A stretch of 64,000 nucleotides of DNA from Gottfriedia luciferensis (lineage in GTDB: Bacteria > Bacillota > Bacilli > Bacillales > Bacillaceae_G): positions 124,001-188,000 of the forward strand of contig NZ_MDKC01000037.1 of the NCBI RefSeq assembly GCF_001712755.1, written 5' to 3'. Position 1 is the first letter of the stretch. Every line of letters begins with the position of its first letter. Under the pieces are notes generated by a model. That model saw only the letters and a list, made by a program, of their open reading frames with translations. It did not search any database and had not been told where the DNA came from. Both the position numbers and the translations under genes were made by a program. Positions 56,875 through 64,000 of the stretch are shown here, in pieces.

Positions 56875-57948
56875 ATGAATGAAATCATTTTATATATCAT
56901 GACCGGATTTATGGTCTTAGGGGCAATCGATTATTTGATGGGTAATCGGTATGGACTCGGGCAAAAATTTAAGGAAGCCTTCCAATCCATGGGACCCCTT
57001 GCCCTTTCAATGGTTGGTATGATCTCACTATCACCTGTATTAGCAAAATGGTTAACACCGATTGTATCCCCTGTCTACCAATTTCTTGGAGCAGATCCAT
57101 CAATGTTCTCATCCACGTTTTTAGCACTTGACATGGGCGGTTACTCATTAGCAAATGAAATGGCTCAATCAAGTGATGCAGCTCTTTTTTCTTGGGTGTT
57201 TTTAGGAACAATGATGGGGCCAACTATTGTTTTTACCATTCCAGTTGCTTTAAGCATCGTCCATAAAAATGATCATCCCTTTTTTGCTAAAGGAATTTTA
57301 ATTGGGCTTATGACCATTCCATTTGGCTGCTTAGCGGGTGGATTTGTTGCAGGATTTGGTTTTATATGGATGCTGAAAAATTTGATTCCTTCTATTTTGA
57401 TTTCTGTCATGATTGGCATTGGCATGCTTTTGGCTCAATCGGTGATGATTCGTGGGTTTAAATGGTTTGGAAAAGGAATTGAAATTGTTATTATCATTGG
57501 TCTTGTTTCGATGATCATTCAAACTTTAACAGGTATCGTTATTATTCCAGGTATGATGCCGCTTTCGGAAGGCTTTGTAACAGTTGGAAAAATAACGATC
57601 ATACTTGCCGGTGCCTTTCCATTTGTTTTTGTGCTTGTAAAAGTATTACAGAAGCCATTTGCATTACTTGGAAATAAGCTAGGTATGAATCAACAGGCAT
57701 TAGGTGGATTCATTGCTTCCTTCGCCCATCACATTCCTATGTTTGCGACAATGCATGAGATGGATGATCGTGGGAAAGTCATAAATACTGCATTTGCCGT
57801 AAGCGGCGCATTTGTTTTCGGAAGTCACTTAGGATTTGTAGCGGGTGTGGAGAAGAACTTTGTTATTCCAATGATTGTCGGTAAACTGACCGCTGGTTTT
57901 TTGGCTGCTGCATTGGCTTTTTTAGTATCAAAACGTGGAGTAAAATGA
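56875..57948 (+). CDS. EutH-like transporter
   Basis: 357 residues with about ten membrane segments. GAIDYLMGNRYGLGQKF, GPLALSMVGMISLSPVLAK, GADPSMFSSTFLALDMGGY and AFVFGSHLGFVAG match the EutH ethanolamine-transporter family. No other eut gene is near, so ethanolamine need not be the substrate; an amine, amino-acid amide or peptide substrate fits the M24 partners better. GGGGGAG precedes the ATG. Third gene of the sigma-54 operon. Confidence 0.87.
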   Translation: MNEIILYIMTGFMVLGAIDYLMGNRYGLGQKFKEAFQSMGPLALSMVGMISLSPVLAKWLTPIVSPVYQFLGADPSMFSSTFLALDMGGYSLANEMAQSSDAALFSWVFLGTMMGPTIVFTIPVALSIVHKNDHPFFAKGILIGLMTIPFGCLAGGFVAGFGFIWMLKNLIPSILISVMIGIGMLLAQSVMIRGFKWFGKGIEIVIIIGLVSMIIQTLTGIVIIPGMMPLSEGFVTVGKITIILAGAFPFVFVLVKVLQKPFALLGNKLGMNQQALGGFIASFAHHIPMFATMHEMDDRGKVINTAFAVSGAFVFGSHLGFVAGVEKNFVIPMIVGKLTAGFLAAALAFLVSKRGVK

Positions 57949-58327
57949 ATTATGAATAATAGAGATGTAGATTTGAATTTTAAAGGTTTAACTCATTTTG
58001 GAAAAGCAGGATGCCATATGCCCCCACAGAAAGTGTGCATCCTAGATTTTCATTCACTATAAATACCAATCATTTAAGAATGAATAACGTTTTCAAATCG
58101 TATTTTAATTTGAATAAACCGTTATTACTGTTATATAATTTAGTAGTATAATAGTTTGGATAATTTCATTAAATATTATATGATAGAAGTAATGTTTAAA
58201 TTTTTTTTGTCTTTGTGAAGTTTTTGGTTAAAGTTCTAAATCTACTTTATATTTACATCGTCCAATATTATTTAAACATTAGGTAAAAATAATAAGTGTG
58301 AATAGAATAATTAAAGGGTGTGCATTC
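57949..58327. other. Right edge of accessory region / ctaG leader
   Basis: About 380 AT-rich bases. A weak hairpin AGGATGC / GCATCCT (58008-58043) may end the EutH-like operon. No repeat or attachment site is recognised at this edge. Confidence 0.45.
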
Positions 58328-59227
58328 ATGATTAGCTTAGGGATGTTCGGGTTTAAAGCACTTTGGAGTCCATATTTATTTGTGTTTTTAGTTTTAGTGA
58401 TTTTAGCTTATTTTTACATAATTAATAAATTTAAAGATAAAAACCATGTTACTGAGACTAAACAAAAGGTGTATTTCGTAATTGGAATATTGTTAGTTTA
58501 CACCGCACAAGGCAGTCCAATCGATTTAATTGGTCATATCATTTTTAGTGCACATATGACTGAAATGGCAGTATTATACTTAGTTGCACCGATCTTTCTT
58601 ATTAATGGTATTCCAGATTGGTTATGGAGAAACATACTTAAACCAAAATTCGTTAATTCGTTTTTTACTTTTGCTACAAAACCATTAATTGCTTTACTTA
58701 TTTTTAATGTAGTATTTTCGATTTACCATTATCCATTAGTATTTGATACTGTAAAAACGAATAATGTCTATCATTTCTTATTTACAAATATATTATTTTT
58801 CATGGCAGTATTTATGTGGTTTCCTGTTATTAATAACTTACCTGAGAGACAAACACTTTCTGATATCCAAAAAATCGGTTATATGTTTGGAAATGGTATT
58901 TTATTAACACCAGCATGTGCACTTATTATTTTTGCAGGACATCCATTTTACGCGACTTATAATGATCCAGTATTATGGAGTAAAGCGATGGAACTTTGTG
59001 TATCGCCAGATTTATTAAAATCGCTAAATATTTCAGGCCCAGAAGTATTTAACTTTATGTCAGCAAGGGAAGATCAGCAGGTTGGCGGAGTTATCATGAA
59101 AATTATCCAGGAAATAGTTTATGGATCTGTTATTGGTTATAATTTTTTCAAATGGGCTAAAAGAGAACAAAATGGAAATAAAATTGATCCAATCAGTAGT
59201 AATCCGTTATTGCTTAAAAAATCGTAG
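58328..59227 (+). CDS. ctaG: Cytochrome c oxidase assembly protein CtaG
   Basis: 299 residues, seven or more helices. MISLGMFGFKALWSPYLF, AQGSPIDLIGHIIFSAHMTEM and GIPDWLWRN match the Bacillus CtaG (YlbA-side) family that helps assemble caa3 oxidase, probably copper loading of CtaD. ATG 58328 has AAAGGGTG 8 bases upstream; the GTG at 58298 would add ten residues before the usual start. Separated from ctaF by the accessory region. Confidence 0.92.
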   Translation: MISLGMFGFKALWSPYLFVFLVLVILAYFYIINKFKDKNHVTETKQKVYFVIGILLVYTAQGSPIDLIGHIIFSAHMTEMAVLYLVAPIFLINGIPDWLWRNILKPKFVNSFFTFATKPLIALLIFNVVFSIYHYPLVFDTVKTNNVYHFLFTNILFFMAVFMWFPVINNLPERQTLSDIQKIGYMFGNGILLTPACALIIFAGHPFYATYNDPVLWSKAMELCVSPDLLKSLNISGPEVFNFMSAREDQQVGGVIMKIIQEIVYGSVIGYNFFKWAKREQNGNKIDPISSNPLLLKKS

Positions 59228-59238
59228 GGGTGGAAATT

Positions 59239-59703
59239 TTGAATTCGTTACCAATTTTACCAACAATAAGTACAAGCTTTATTGTAATTAGTGCAATATT
59301 AGTTGCAATCGGCTGGTATCTTATTGCAAAAAGAAATATCGAGGGACATAAGAAAGTTATGTTCTTTGCTGGAGTCTTTGCACTTTCGTTTTTCATTGTA
59401 TACGCAACGAGAACAATCTTTATCGGAAATACTTCTTTTGGGGGACCAAAAAGTTTAAAACTGTATTATCATATATTTTTGTTTTTCCATATATTCTTAG
59501 CAACAACTGGAGGAGTATTTGGTCTAGTGTCAATCATTTCAGGATATAAAAACAAATTAAAACTACACAAAAAAATTGGACCGATTACTAGTATTATTTG
59601 GTTTTTTACTGCAATTACAGGTGTATTCGTCTATTGTTTATTATACGTTTTCTACAAAGGTGGAGACACTACTTCAGTTATTAAAGCTGTTTTAGGATTT
59701 TAA
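59239..59703 (+). CDS. DUF420 membrane protein (CtaM/YozB-like)
   Basis: 154 residues, four to five helices: SLPILPTISTSFIVISAILV, GHKKVMFFAGVFALSFFIVYATR, YYHIFLFFHIFLATTGG. DUF420 proteins (YozB, CtaM in Staphylococcus) are needed for assembly of aa3-type oxidases. TTG 59239 is 6 bases after GGGGTGG, 12 bases from the ctaG stop, so the two are one transcript. Confidence 0.85.
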   Translation: MNSLPILPTISTSFIVISAILVAIGWYLIAKRNIEGHKKVMFFAGVFALSFFIVYATRTIFIGNTSFGGPKSLKLYYHIFLFFHIFLATTGGVFGLVSIISGYKNKLKLHKKIGPITSIIWFFTAITGVFVYCLLYVFYKGGDTTSVIKAVLGF

Positions 59704-59712
59704 TTAAAAAAT

Positions 59713-59760
59713 AAAAGAGTGAGTAAAAGAAGTTGTACTTCTTTTTACTCACTCTTTTTA
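59713..59760. terminator. Bidirectional terminator
   Basis: About 21-bp stem (AAAAGAGTGAGTAAAAGAAGT with its complement), 3-base loop, between convergent genes. Confidence 0.92.
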
Positions 59761-59764
59761 ATAA

Positions 59765-60136
59765 TTATAGAATAATGAACTTGCTTACTAGAGAAATTTG
59801 CTCTTCAGCTTTTTTAAGTAATTCTTTACTTTTATCAACAATACTTTCAGGGAAGTTTTCGCCTTCTCCATACTCTACACCGTGAGGATAATAGTATTTA
59901 CCTAAAAGTGGAGTAAGTAATTGGATTTTACCTTTACTTGACTCTACATGTCCTTCTACTGCGAAACCTTGAACGCGTAAGTAGTAGATTTCATTACGTT
60001 GTTCAAATTTATAATCGTAAGTTACTCTTTCGTAATCCCATTGACCAGCAAGGACAAAGCCTAATTCTTCCATGATTTCAGTTAATAAATTTACATTTAA
60101 TACATGGTTTTCTAAATTTGTATTCTCAAATTTCAT
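59765..60136 (-). CDS. YugN-like protein
   Basis: 123 residues, soluble alpha/beta: LTEIMEELGFVLAGQWDYERVTYDYKF, YLRVQGFAVEG and LGKYYYPHGVEYGE are typical of the YugN family. Function unknown. AGGGGGT precedes the ATG. Not part of the B. subtilis ylb order but found beside ctaG in relatives. Confidence 0.8.
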   Translation of the reverse strand: MKFENTNLENHVLNVNLLTEIMEELGFVLAGQWDYERVTYDYKFEQRNEIYYLRVQGFAVEGHVESSKGKIQLLTPLLGKYYYPHGVEYGEGENFPESIVDKSKELLKKAEEQISLVSKFIIL

Positions 60137-60312
60137 GTTATTACCCCCTAAATTACTTAGAAAAAATCCCTATTAATATAATATTATCTATGACAATAAT
60201 TAGCAATGAAAAGCTGATAAATGTATTTTAACTAATTTATATATTTTTTTGAATAATTTGGCTACAATGGATATATACACATAGAGTTAACAATTGGGAA
60301 GGGAAGATCTAA

Positions 60313-61356
60313 ATGGAAAAGCTTATAAAACTTTTCTTTTTTACAATAAGTTTTATAACAGTTTTTATGTTCAGTCCACTAATTAAAGATTGGATCACCA
60401 ATATTTCATCATTTAAACAATATCAAAAAGTAGAAGAAGTGAATATGCCAATGATCGAAAATGCAAGTACTGAAAAAATTACATACTCCGTTTCTCAGTA
60501 TATTGGTAAAAGTGAACAAGAAATTTTAAAAACCTTTGGTAAACCGTCAAGAAAGGTTCCTTCTCAATATGACTACGATTGGCTTGTTTATGATAAAGAT
60601 GCTACGAAGTATACTCAATTTGGTGTACTAAATGGCAAAGTTGTAACAATTTTTGTTGCTGGTAATAAAGTTGATATAACCCCATTTGTGATGGGGAGCC
60701 ACTATGAAGAAACAATGGATAATGTGGCATTACATGAAAAAGTCTCTTTCTCGATATTAAGTAATCAATACACATTTAAATTATCGACAACCGATTTACA
60801 TGAACGTCCACTTGTTTCATTAAATAATTGTTTTGCTCAACTTTATTTTGACCGTTTTACTGGAAGTTTATTAGGTGTTCGATATTTATCTCCAGAAACT
60901 TTAGTTAAGCAAAAACCGTACGAGCTAATTTATAGTGGAAATCTAATAAATGCAAAAAAATTAAATACATTGCAAGAAGCAATTGTTGATCGTGAAGAAG
61001 AGAGACAGATATTTAACTTAACGAATGTTTTTCGTAAAAGAATGAATTTAAGCACTTTAACTTGGAATGCTGATGCTGCCAAAGTAGCTTTAGGACATAG
61101 TAAAGATATGGTTCAAAATAAATATTTTGATCACTATTCTAATTTATATGGTAGTCTAGCTGATCGTTTAAATGATGGAAATGTTCCTTACAGAATTGCT
61201 GGCGAAAATATTTCTGCTAATTATGTAGATGGTATAGCATCTGTATATGGATGGATTAATAGTAAAGGTCATCGTGTAAATATGTATAAAAAAGAATATA
61301 CTACACTAGGAGTTGGGGCCTTTAATAAATATTACACCCAAAATTTTATAAAATAA
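60313..61356 (+). CDS. ylbC: YlbC, CAP-domain protein
   Basis: 347 residues: an N-terminal membrane anchor (LFFFTISFITVFMFS), a CAP-associated domain (about 60-215; YIGKSEQEILKTFGKPSRK), and a C-terminal CAP/SCP domain (about 225-347; VALGHSKDMVQNKYFDHYS, GENISANY, WINSKGHRVNM). Probably acts outside the membrane; activity unknown. GGAAGGGAAG precedes the ATG. Confidence 0.92.
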   Translation: MEKLIKLFFFTISFITVFMFSPLIKDWITNISSFKQYQKVEEVNMPMIENASTEKITYSVSQYIGKSEQEILKTFGKPSRKVPSQYDYDWLVYDKDATKYTQFGVLNGKVVTIFVAGNKVDITPFVMGSHYEETMDNVALHEKVSFSILSNQYTFKLSTTDLHERPLVSLNNCFAQLYFDRFTGSLLGVRYLSPETLVKQKPYELIYSGNLINAKKLNTLQEAIVDREEERQIFNLTNVFRKRMNLSTLTWNADAAKVALGHSKDMVQNKYFDHYSNLYGSLADRLNDGNVPYRIAGENISANYVDGIASVYGWINSKGHRVNMYKKEYTTLGVGAFNKYYTQNFIK

Positions 61357-61361
61357 TAGCG

Positions 61362-61400
61362 AAATCAAGCAAAAGCGAAAGTTTGTGCTTGATTTTTTTA
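61362..61400 (+). terminator. ylbC terminator
   Basis: AAATCAAGCA / TGCTTGATTT stem with T7. Confidence 0.85.
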
Positions 61401-61471
61401 TTTCCATACAAGCACAAAATTATTCGAAAGACATAATTTTGTAGTAAATGCTTTTAATTGGAGTGATATGA

Positions 61472-61885
61472 ATGGTAAATGAAAATAATCGTCCATCTAT
61501 CGAACAATTTAGGCAATTCGTTATGGAACACCCAAAACTTCGTGAGGAAGTAAAAACGGGTAAAAAAACATGGCAACAATATTTTGAAGATTGGTATTAC
61601 AAAGGTGAAGACCATGAAATGTGGGATGAATATAGAAATGATACTAATACAAAATCTCAAAAGAAAACTGCCAAAACGGAACAATCAGAAGAAGGATATG
61701 TTGGAAAAGTAATTTCTTTTGTGAAAAATTTAGATCCAGATCAAATTCAAGGCCACTTAACAAATGTAAATTCTACTTTAACTAATATTCAACAGCTTAT
61801 ATCACAATTTAAATCTCCTGCTGCTTCAACTAATCAAAGAGAAGAAAAGCCAGCGTCACAACAATTTAATTTTAGACAGGATTGA
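61472..61885 (+). CDS. ylbD: YlbD, putative spore coat-associated protein
   Basis: 137 residues. IEQFRQFVMEHPKLREEVKTGKKTWQQYFEDWYYKGEDHEMW is the YlbD signature; the rest is polar and helical, with a Gln/Ser/Asn-rich end. YlbD is annotated as a coat protein in B. subtilis. ylbE follows 10 bases later. Confidence 0.88.
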   Translation: MVNENNRPSIEQFRQFVMEHPKLREEVKTGKKTWQQYFEDWYYKGEDHEMWDEYRNDTNTKSQKKTAKTEQSEEGYVGKVISFVKNLDPDQIQGHLTNVNSTLTNIQQLISQFKSPAASTNQREEKPASQQFNFRQD

Positions 61886-61895
61886 GGAGATCTAA

Positions 61896-62177
61896 GTGAG
61901 AAAAGATGTATTAGAATTTCTTCAGAGTGAGGAAGATTATTTGAAGTTTTTGAGACAACAACCTAAATGGTATCGTAAACTTTCTAGAAATCCTGAGCTT
62001 ACTGATGAGTTTAGACTGGCTTCCCTTGAGTTTTTTGGTAAAACTATTCCACAACGAGTTGATAAATTGTCAAATCAAGTTCAAATGGCATCATTTATGA
62101 TTGACATGTTTCATGTATTAAAGGATCAACAAAGTACTAGTAGTGAATCCTCTGATACTGAATCAAATGAAGATTAA
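61896..62177 (+). CDS. ylbE: YlbE-like protein
   Basis: 93 residues, MRKDVLEFLQSEEDYLKFLR, QPKWYRKLSRNPELTDEF and KTIPQRVDKLSNQVQMASFMIDM match YlbE. Function unknown. GTG start; GAGGAG overlaps the ylbD stop, so the two are coupled. Confidence 0.88.
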   Translation: MRKDVLEFLQSEEDYLKFLRQQPKWYRKLSRNPELTDEFRLASLEFFGKTIPQRVDKLSNQVQMASFMIDMFHVLKDQQSTSSESSDTESNED

Positions 62178-62251
62178 AAAGGATAATAATTCAATCTGTC
62201 ATAGCTTTTTGCTACAATGAAGAAAGCAAGTTTTAAAAAGGAGTAGTAGTT

Positions 62252-62824
62252 ATGACAGAAATTTGTTTAGTAAGGCATGGACAAACAGATTGGAATTTTA
62301 ACAATATAATTCAAGGAAGAGAAGATATTCCTTTAAATACGGTAGGTAAACAACAGGCAAATGATAGTGCATTGTTTTTAAGTGATCAAAAGTGGGATCG
62401 GATTATTACAAGTCCTTTAGTTAGGGCGAAACAAACAGCACAGGCAATTGCAGAGTTTTCGAAAATTGATGAGATTATAGAGGATGAACGATTTCTAGAA
62501 AGAGAATTTGGTGAAGCTAGTGGAAAACCTATTTCCGATGTTCATGAAAACATTTATAATAATAATGTAGAAGGTATGGAAACAAATGAAGAATTAATTG
62601 ATCGAGCCTTTAGTGCATTAAAAGACATTGCCCAAAATTATGAAGGTAAACGAATTGTAATTGTTGCACATTCCCATACGATTAAGGCGATTCTACATGC
62701 GATTGATCCTGAGAAAGTTAATTTTAGGACAAAATTAAAAAATGCTTGTGCAAATTTTATTGAATTTAAAGATGGTAAATGGAAGATAAATGAATTTAAT
62801 ATTTCTGATCACATAAAAGCTTAG
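62252..62824 (+). CDS. Histidine phosphatase family protein
   Basis: 190 residues of the phosphoglycerate mutase-like superfamily: phospho-His motif LVRHGQTDWN (about 6-15), the Arg in TSPLVRAKQTA, acid EREFGEASG, and the second His in VAHSHTIKAI. Probably a phosphatase with small phosphate substrates; substrate unknown. Lies between ylbE and ylbF, an insertion relative to B. subtilis. AAAGGAG precedes the ATG. Confidence 0.9.
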   Translation: MTEICLVRHGQTDWNFNNIIQGREDIPLNTVGKQQANDSALFLSDQKWDRIITSPLVRAKQTAQAIAEFSKIDEIIEDERFLEREFGEASGKPISDVHENIYNNNVEGMETNEELIDRAFSALKDIAQNYEGKRIVIVAHSHTIKAILHAIDPEKVNFRTKLKNACANFIEFKDGKWKINEFNISDHIKA

Positions 62825-62885
62825 GACAAGTTCTTTTATTTACGGAATTAAATGTGATATAGTTTATTCTTGGAGGTGTAAGGAA

Positions 62886-63341
62886 ATGTATGCAACAATG
62901 GAAACCTTGCAACTTATATCAGTCTCAGAAGAACTTGCTTCAATGATCGTGCAATCGGATGTTGCAGATCAGTATCGAACTTCATATATTGCATTAAATA
63001 ATGATAAAACTGCGCAAGAAATTATTAGCCGTTTTATGAAGACGAAGGATTTATATGAGGATGTTCAACGATTTGGAAAATATCATCCAGATTATAAAGA
63101 AATTCGTAAAAAAATGAGTGAAGTTAAAAGAGAACTTCAATTAAACGATACAATCGCTGCTTTTAAGCATGCGGAAGATCAAATCCAATTACTTTTAGAT
63201 GAGACTAGCTATTTAATTGCTCAAGCTGTTTCGCCTTCTGTAAAAGTTCCAGCGGGTAATCCATTCTTCGTAAATACAGGTGGAGGATGTAGTACTGGTG
63301 GATGTGGCACAGGTGGAAAGTGCGGATGTAAAACGAAGTAA
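62886..63341 (+). CDS. ricF: RicF (YlbF), RNA maturation/phosphorelay cofactor
   Basis: 151 residues, helical YlbF/YmcA fold with a Cys-rich C-terminus (GGGCSTGGCGTGGKCGCKTK). In B. subtilis RicF works with RicA and RicT (Y-complex) to direct RNase Y and to aid Spo0A phosphorylation, and the Cys residues bind a 4Fe-4S cluster; the four Cys here fit. GGAGGTG precedes the ATG by 7 bases. Confidence 0.93.
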   Translation: MYATMETLQLISVSEELASMIVQSDVADQYRTSYIALNNDKTAQEIISRFMKTKDLYEDVQRFGKYHPDYKEIRKKMSEVKRELQLNDTIAAFKHAEDQIQLLLDETSYLIAQAVSPSVKVPAGNPFFVNTGGGCSTGGCGTGGKCGCKTK

Positions 63342-63353
63342 TCAATCATACTG

Positions 63354-63387
63354 AAAGGCTCATTATTTAATAATGAGTCTTTTTTTT
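63354..63387. terminator. ricF terminator
   Basis: AAAGGCTCATTA / TAATGAGTCTTT (one wobble), T8. Confidence 0.87.
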
Positions 63388-63394
63388 ATAAAAT

Positions 63395-63715
63395 TCATTT
63401 TCTGAACCTAGTACAGTTAGCGCAATTATTTCCACAACAAAACATTTTTTTATTTGGAACGTAAAATCGATGTTTAAATACGAAATTATTATTATTTTCT
63501 TTACGAATAAATTCAATTCGGTAAATTAGTTTAAAGTGTTCAGTAATGGTTTTAGCGCAATCAATCAGTAGTTTTTTAATCGCTTCTTCAGTCTGTTGAC
63601 GGTCTGTCTGAATATATAGAAAATTGACACCACAAATTTGTTTGTTTGAAAAGTGATTAATTTGTTTATAATTTGAAATGCAGTTAAAAAATTGCTCCCA
63701 AACATCATCTAACAT
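63395..63715 (-). CDS. Conserved hypothetical with C-terminal Cys cluster
   Basis: 106 residues ending KKMFCCGNNCANCTRFRK, with four Cys in a short stretch that could bind metal. The body alternates helix and strand (ICGVNFLYIQTDRQQTEEAI, KLIYRIEFIRK). No family recognised. ATG 63715 is 9 bases after AAAGGA; a TTG at 63724 is too close. It faces ricF, whose product also ends in a Cys cluster. Confidence 0.7.
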   Translation of the reverse strand: MLDDVWEQFFNCISNYKQINHFSNKQICGVNFLYIQTDRQQTEEAIKKLLIDCAKTITEHFKLIYRIEFIRKENNNNFVFKHRFYVPNKKMFCCGNNCANCTRFRK

Positions 63716-63815
63716 AATTTTCAATCCTTTCTAAAAACTATTTATGAAAGTTTCGTTGCAAAAGAAATTTGGGATATGATATTCTATTTCTAACGGATTT
63801 TTAAAGGAGAAAGCT

Positions 63816-64000
63816 ATGTTCGTGCAAAGACAAGGTATTATTATTTATTTACAATCATTAAAACAAGCAAAAATGTTACGTAAATTTGGAAATATTCACT
63901 TTGTCTCTAAACGTTTGAAATACGTAGTCCTATATTGCAATATGGATGATATAGATCGAACAATAGAGAGATTGAAAAAATTTCATTTTGTGAAACGAAT
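63816..64000 (+). CDS. ylbG: YlbG (DUF2129), truncated by window end
   Basis: The first 61 codons are visible: MFVQRQGIIIYLQSLKQAKM, GNIHFVSKRLKYVVLYCN, and ERLKKFHFVKR. This is the YlbG start; the full protein is about 90 residues. Function unknown. AAAGGAGA precedes the ATG. Incomplete only because the window stops. Confidence 0.9.
   Translation, partial: MFVQRQGIIIYLQSLKQAKMLRKFGNIHFVSKRLKYVVLYCNMDDIDRTIERLKKFHFVKR

Overview
The window is a 64 kb piece of a low-GC Bacillaceae chromosome. Its backbone follows the Bacillus subtilis gene order from fadH (ykuF) to ylbG: fadH-ykuI, ykuJ-ykuK, darB, ccpC, dapH-dapL, ykuU-ykuV, rpoY-rnjA, ykrA, def, ykyA, pdhABCD, SR1, speA, yktA-yktB, suhB, typA, ylaH, ylaI, ylaK (phoH2), ylaN, ftsW, pycA, ctaABCDEF, ctaG, ylbC-ylbG. 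Some extra genes (DUF3055 protein, CydB-like subunit, YjcZ peptide, histidine phosphatase, YugN-like protein) resemble what is found in the B. cereus group and relatives. I cannot name the species. No rRNA, tRNA, CRISPR array or intact transposase gene was seen.

Layout. 0.1-10.2 kb: fatty-acid reductase, a degenerate EAL protein, c-di-AMP sensor DarB, citrate regulator CcpC, the acetylated branch of lysine/diaminopimelate synthesis, and two thiol redox proteins. 10.4-16.6 kb: CydB-like orphan, RNA polymerase epsilon with RNase J1, a DMT exporter, HAD phosphatase, peptide deformylase and a YjcZ peptide. 16.7-22.8 kb: YkyA lipoprotein and the pyruvate dehydrogenase operon. 23-36.5 kb: small conserved genes, the dual-function RNA SR1 with its peptide, spore transglutaminase, arginine decarboxylase, inositol monophosphatase, TypA, PhoH2. 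36.8-48.3 kb: YlaN, FtsW, pyruvate carboxylase, heme A synthesis and the caa3 oxidase. 58.3-64 kb: CtaG, a CtaM-like protein and the ylb genes, ending inside ylbG.

The clearest accessory region is about 10 kb inserted between ctaF and ctaG (48.3-58.3 kb), genes that are adjacent in B. subtilis. It holds two unknown genes, what looks like the right end of a TnpB-type (IS605/IS1341) element without its nuclease, a DMT exporter with a divergent AraC regulator, and a self-contained module: a sigma-54 activator, a textbook -24/-12 promoter with two upstream palindromes three helical turns apart, two overlapping M24 peptidase genes and an EutH-like transporter. I read this as an inducible uptake-and-hydrolysis pathway of unknown substrate.

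The second notable signal is a family of short MITE-like repeats bounded by CAGACTG/CAGTCTG, 103-127 bp, at 7.6, 10.2, 15.5 and (degenerate) 22.9 kb, with possible deletion scars at 29.9 and 32.3 kb. Three copies and one scar sit between two near-identical copies of the local gene's own rho-independent terminator. A different, widespread Bacillaceae repeat at 33.1 kb also lies between two similar terminators. Other regulatory signals: three CcpN-type sites at the SR1 promoter, and adjacent Fur-like and PerR-like boxes in front of the peroxiredoxin ykuU.
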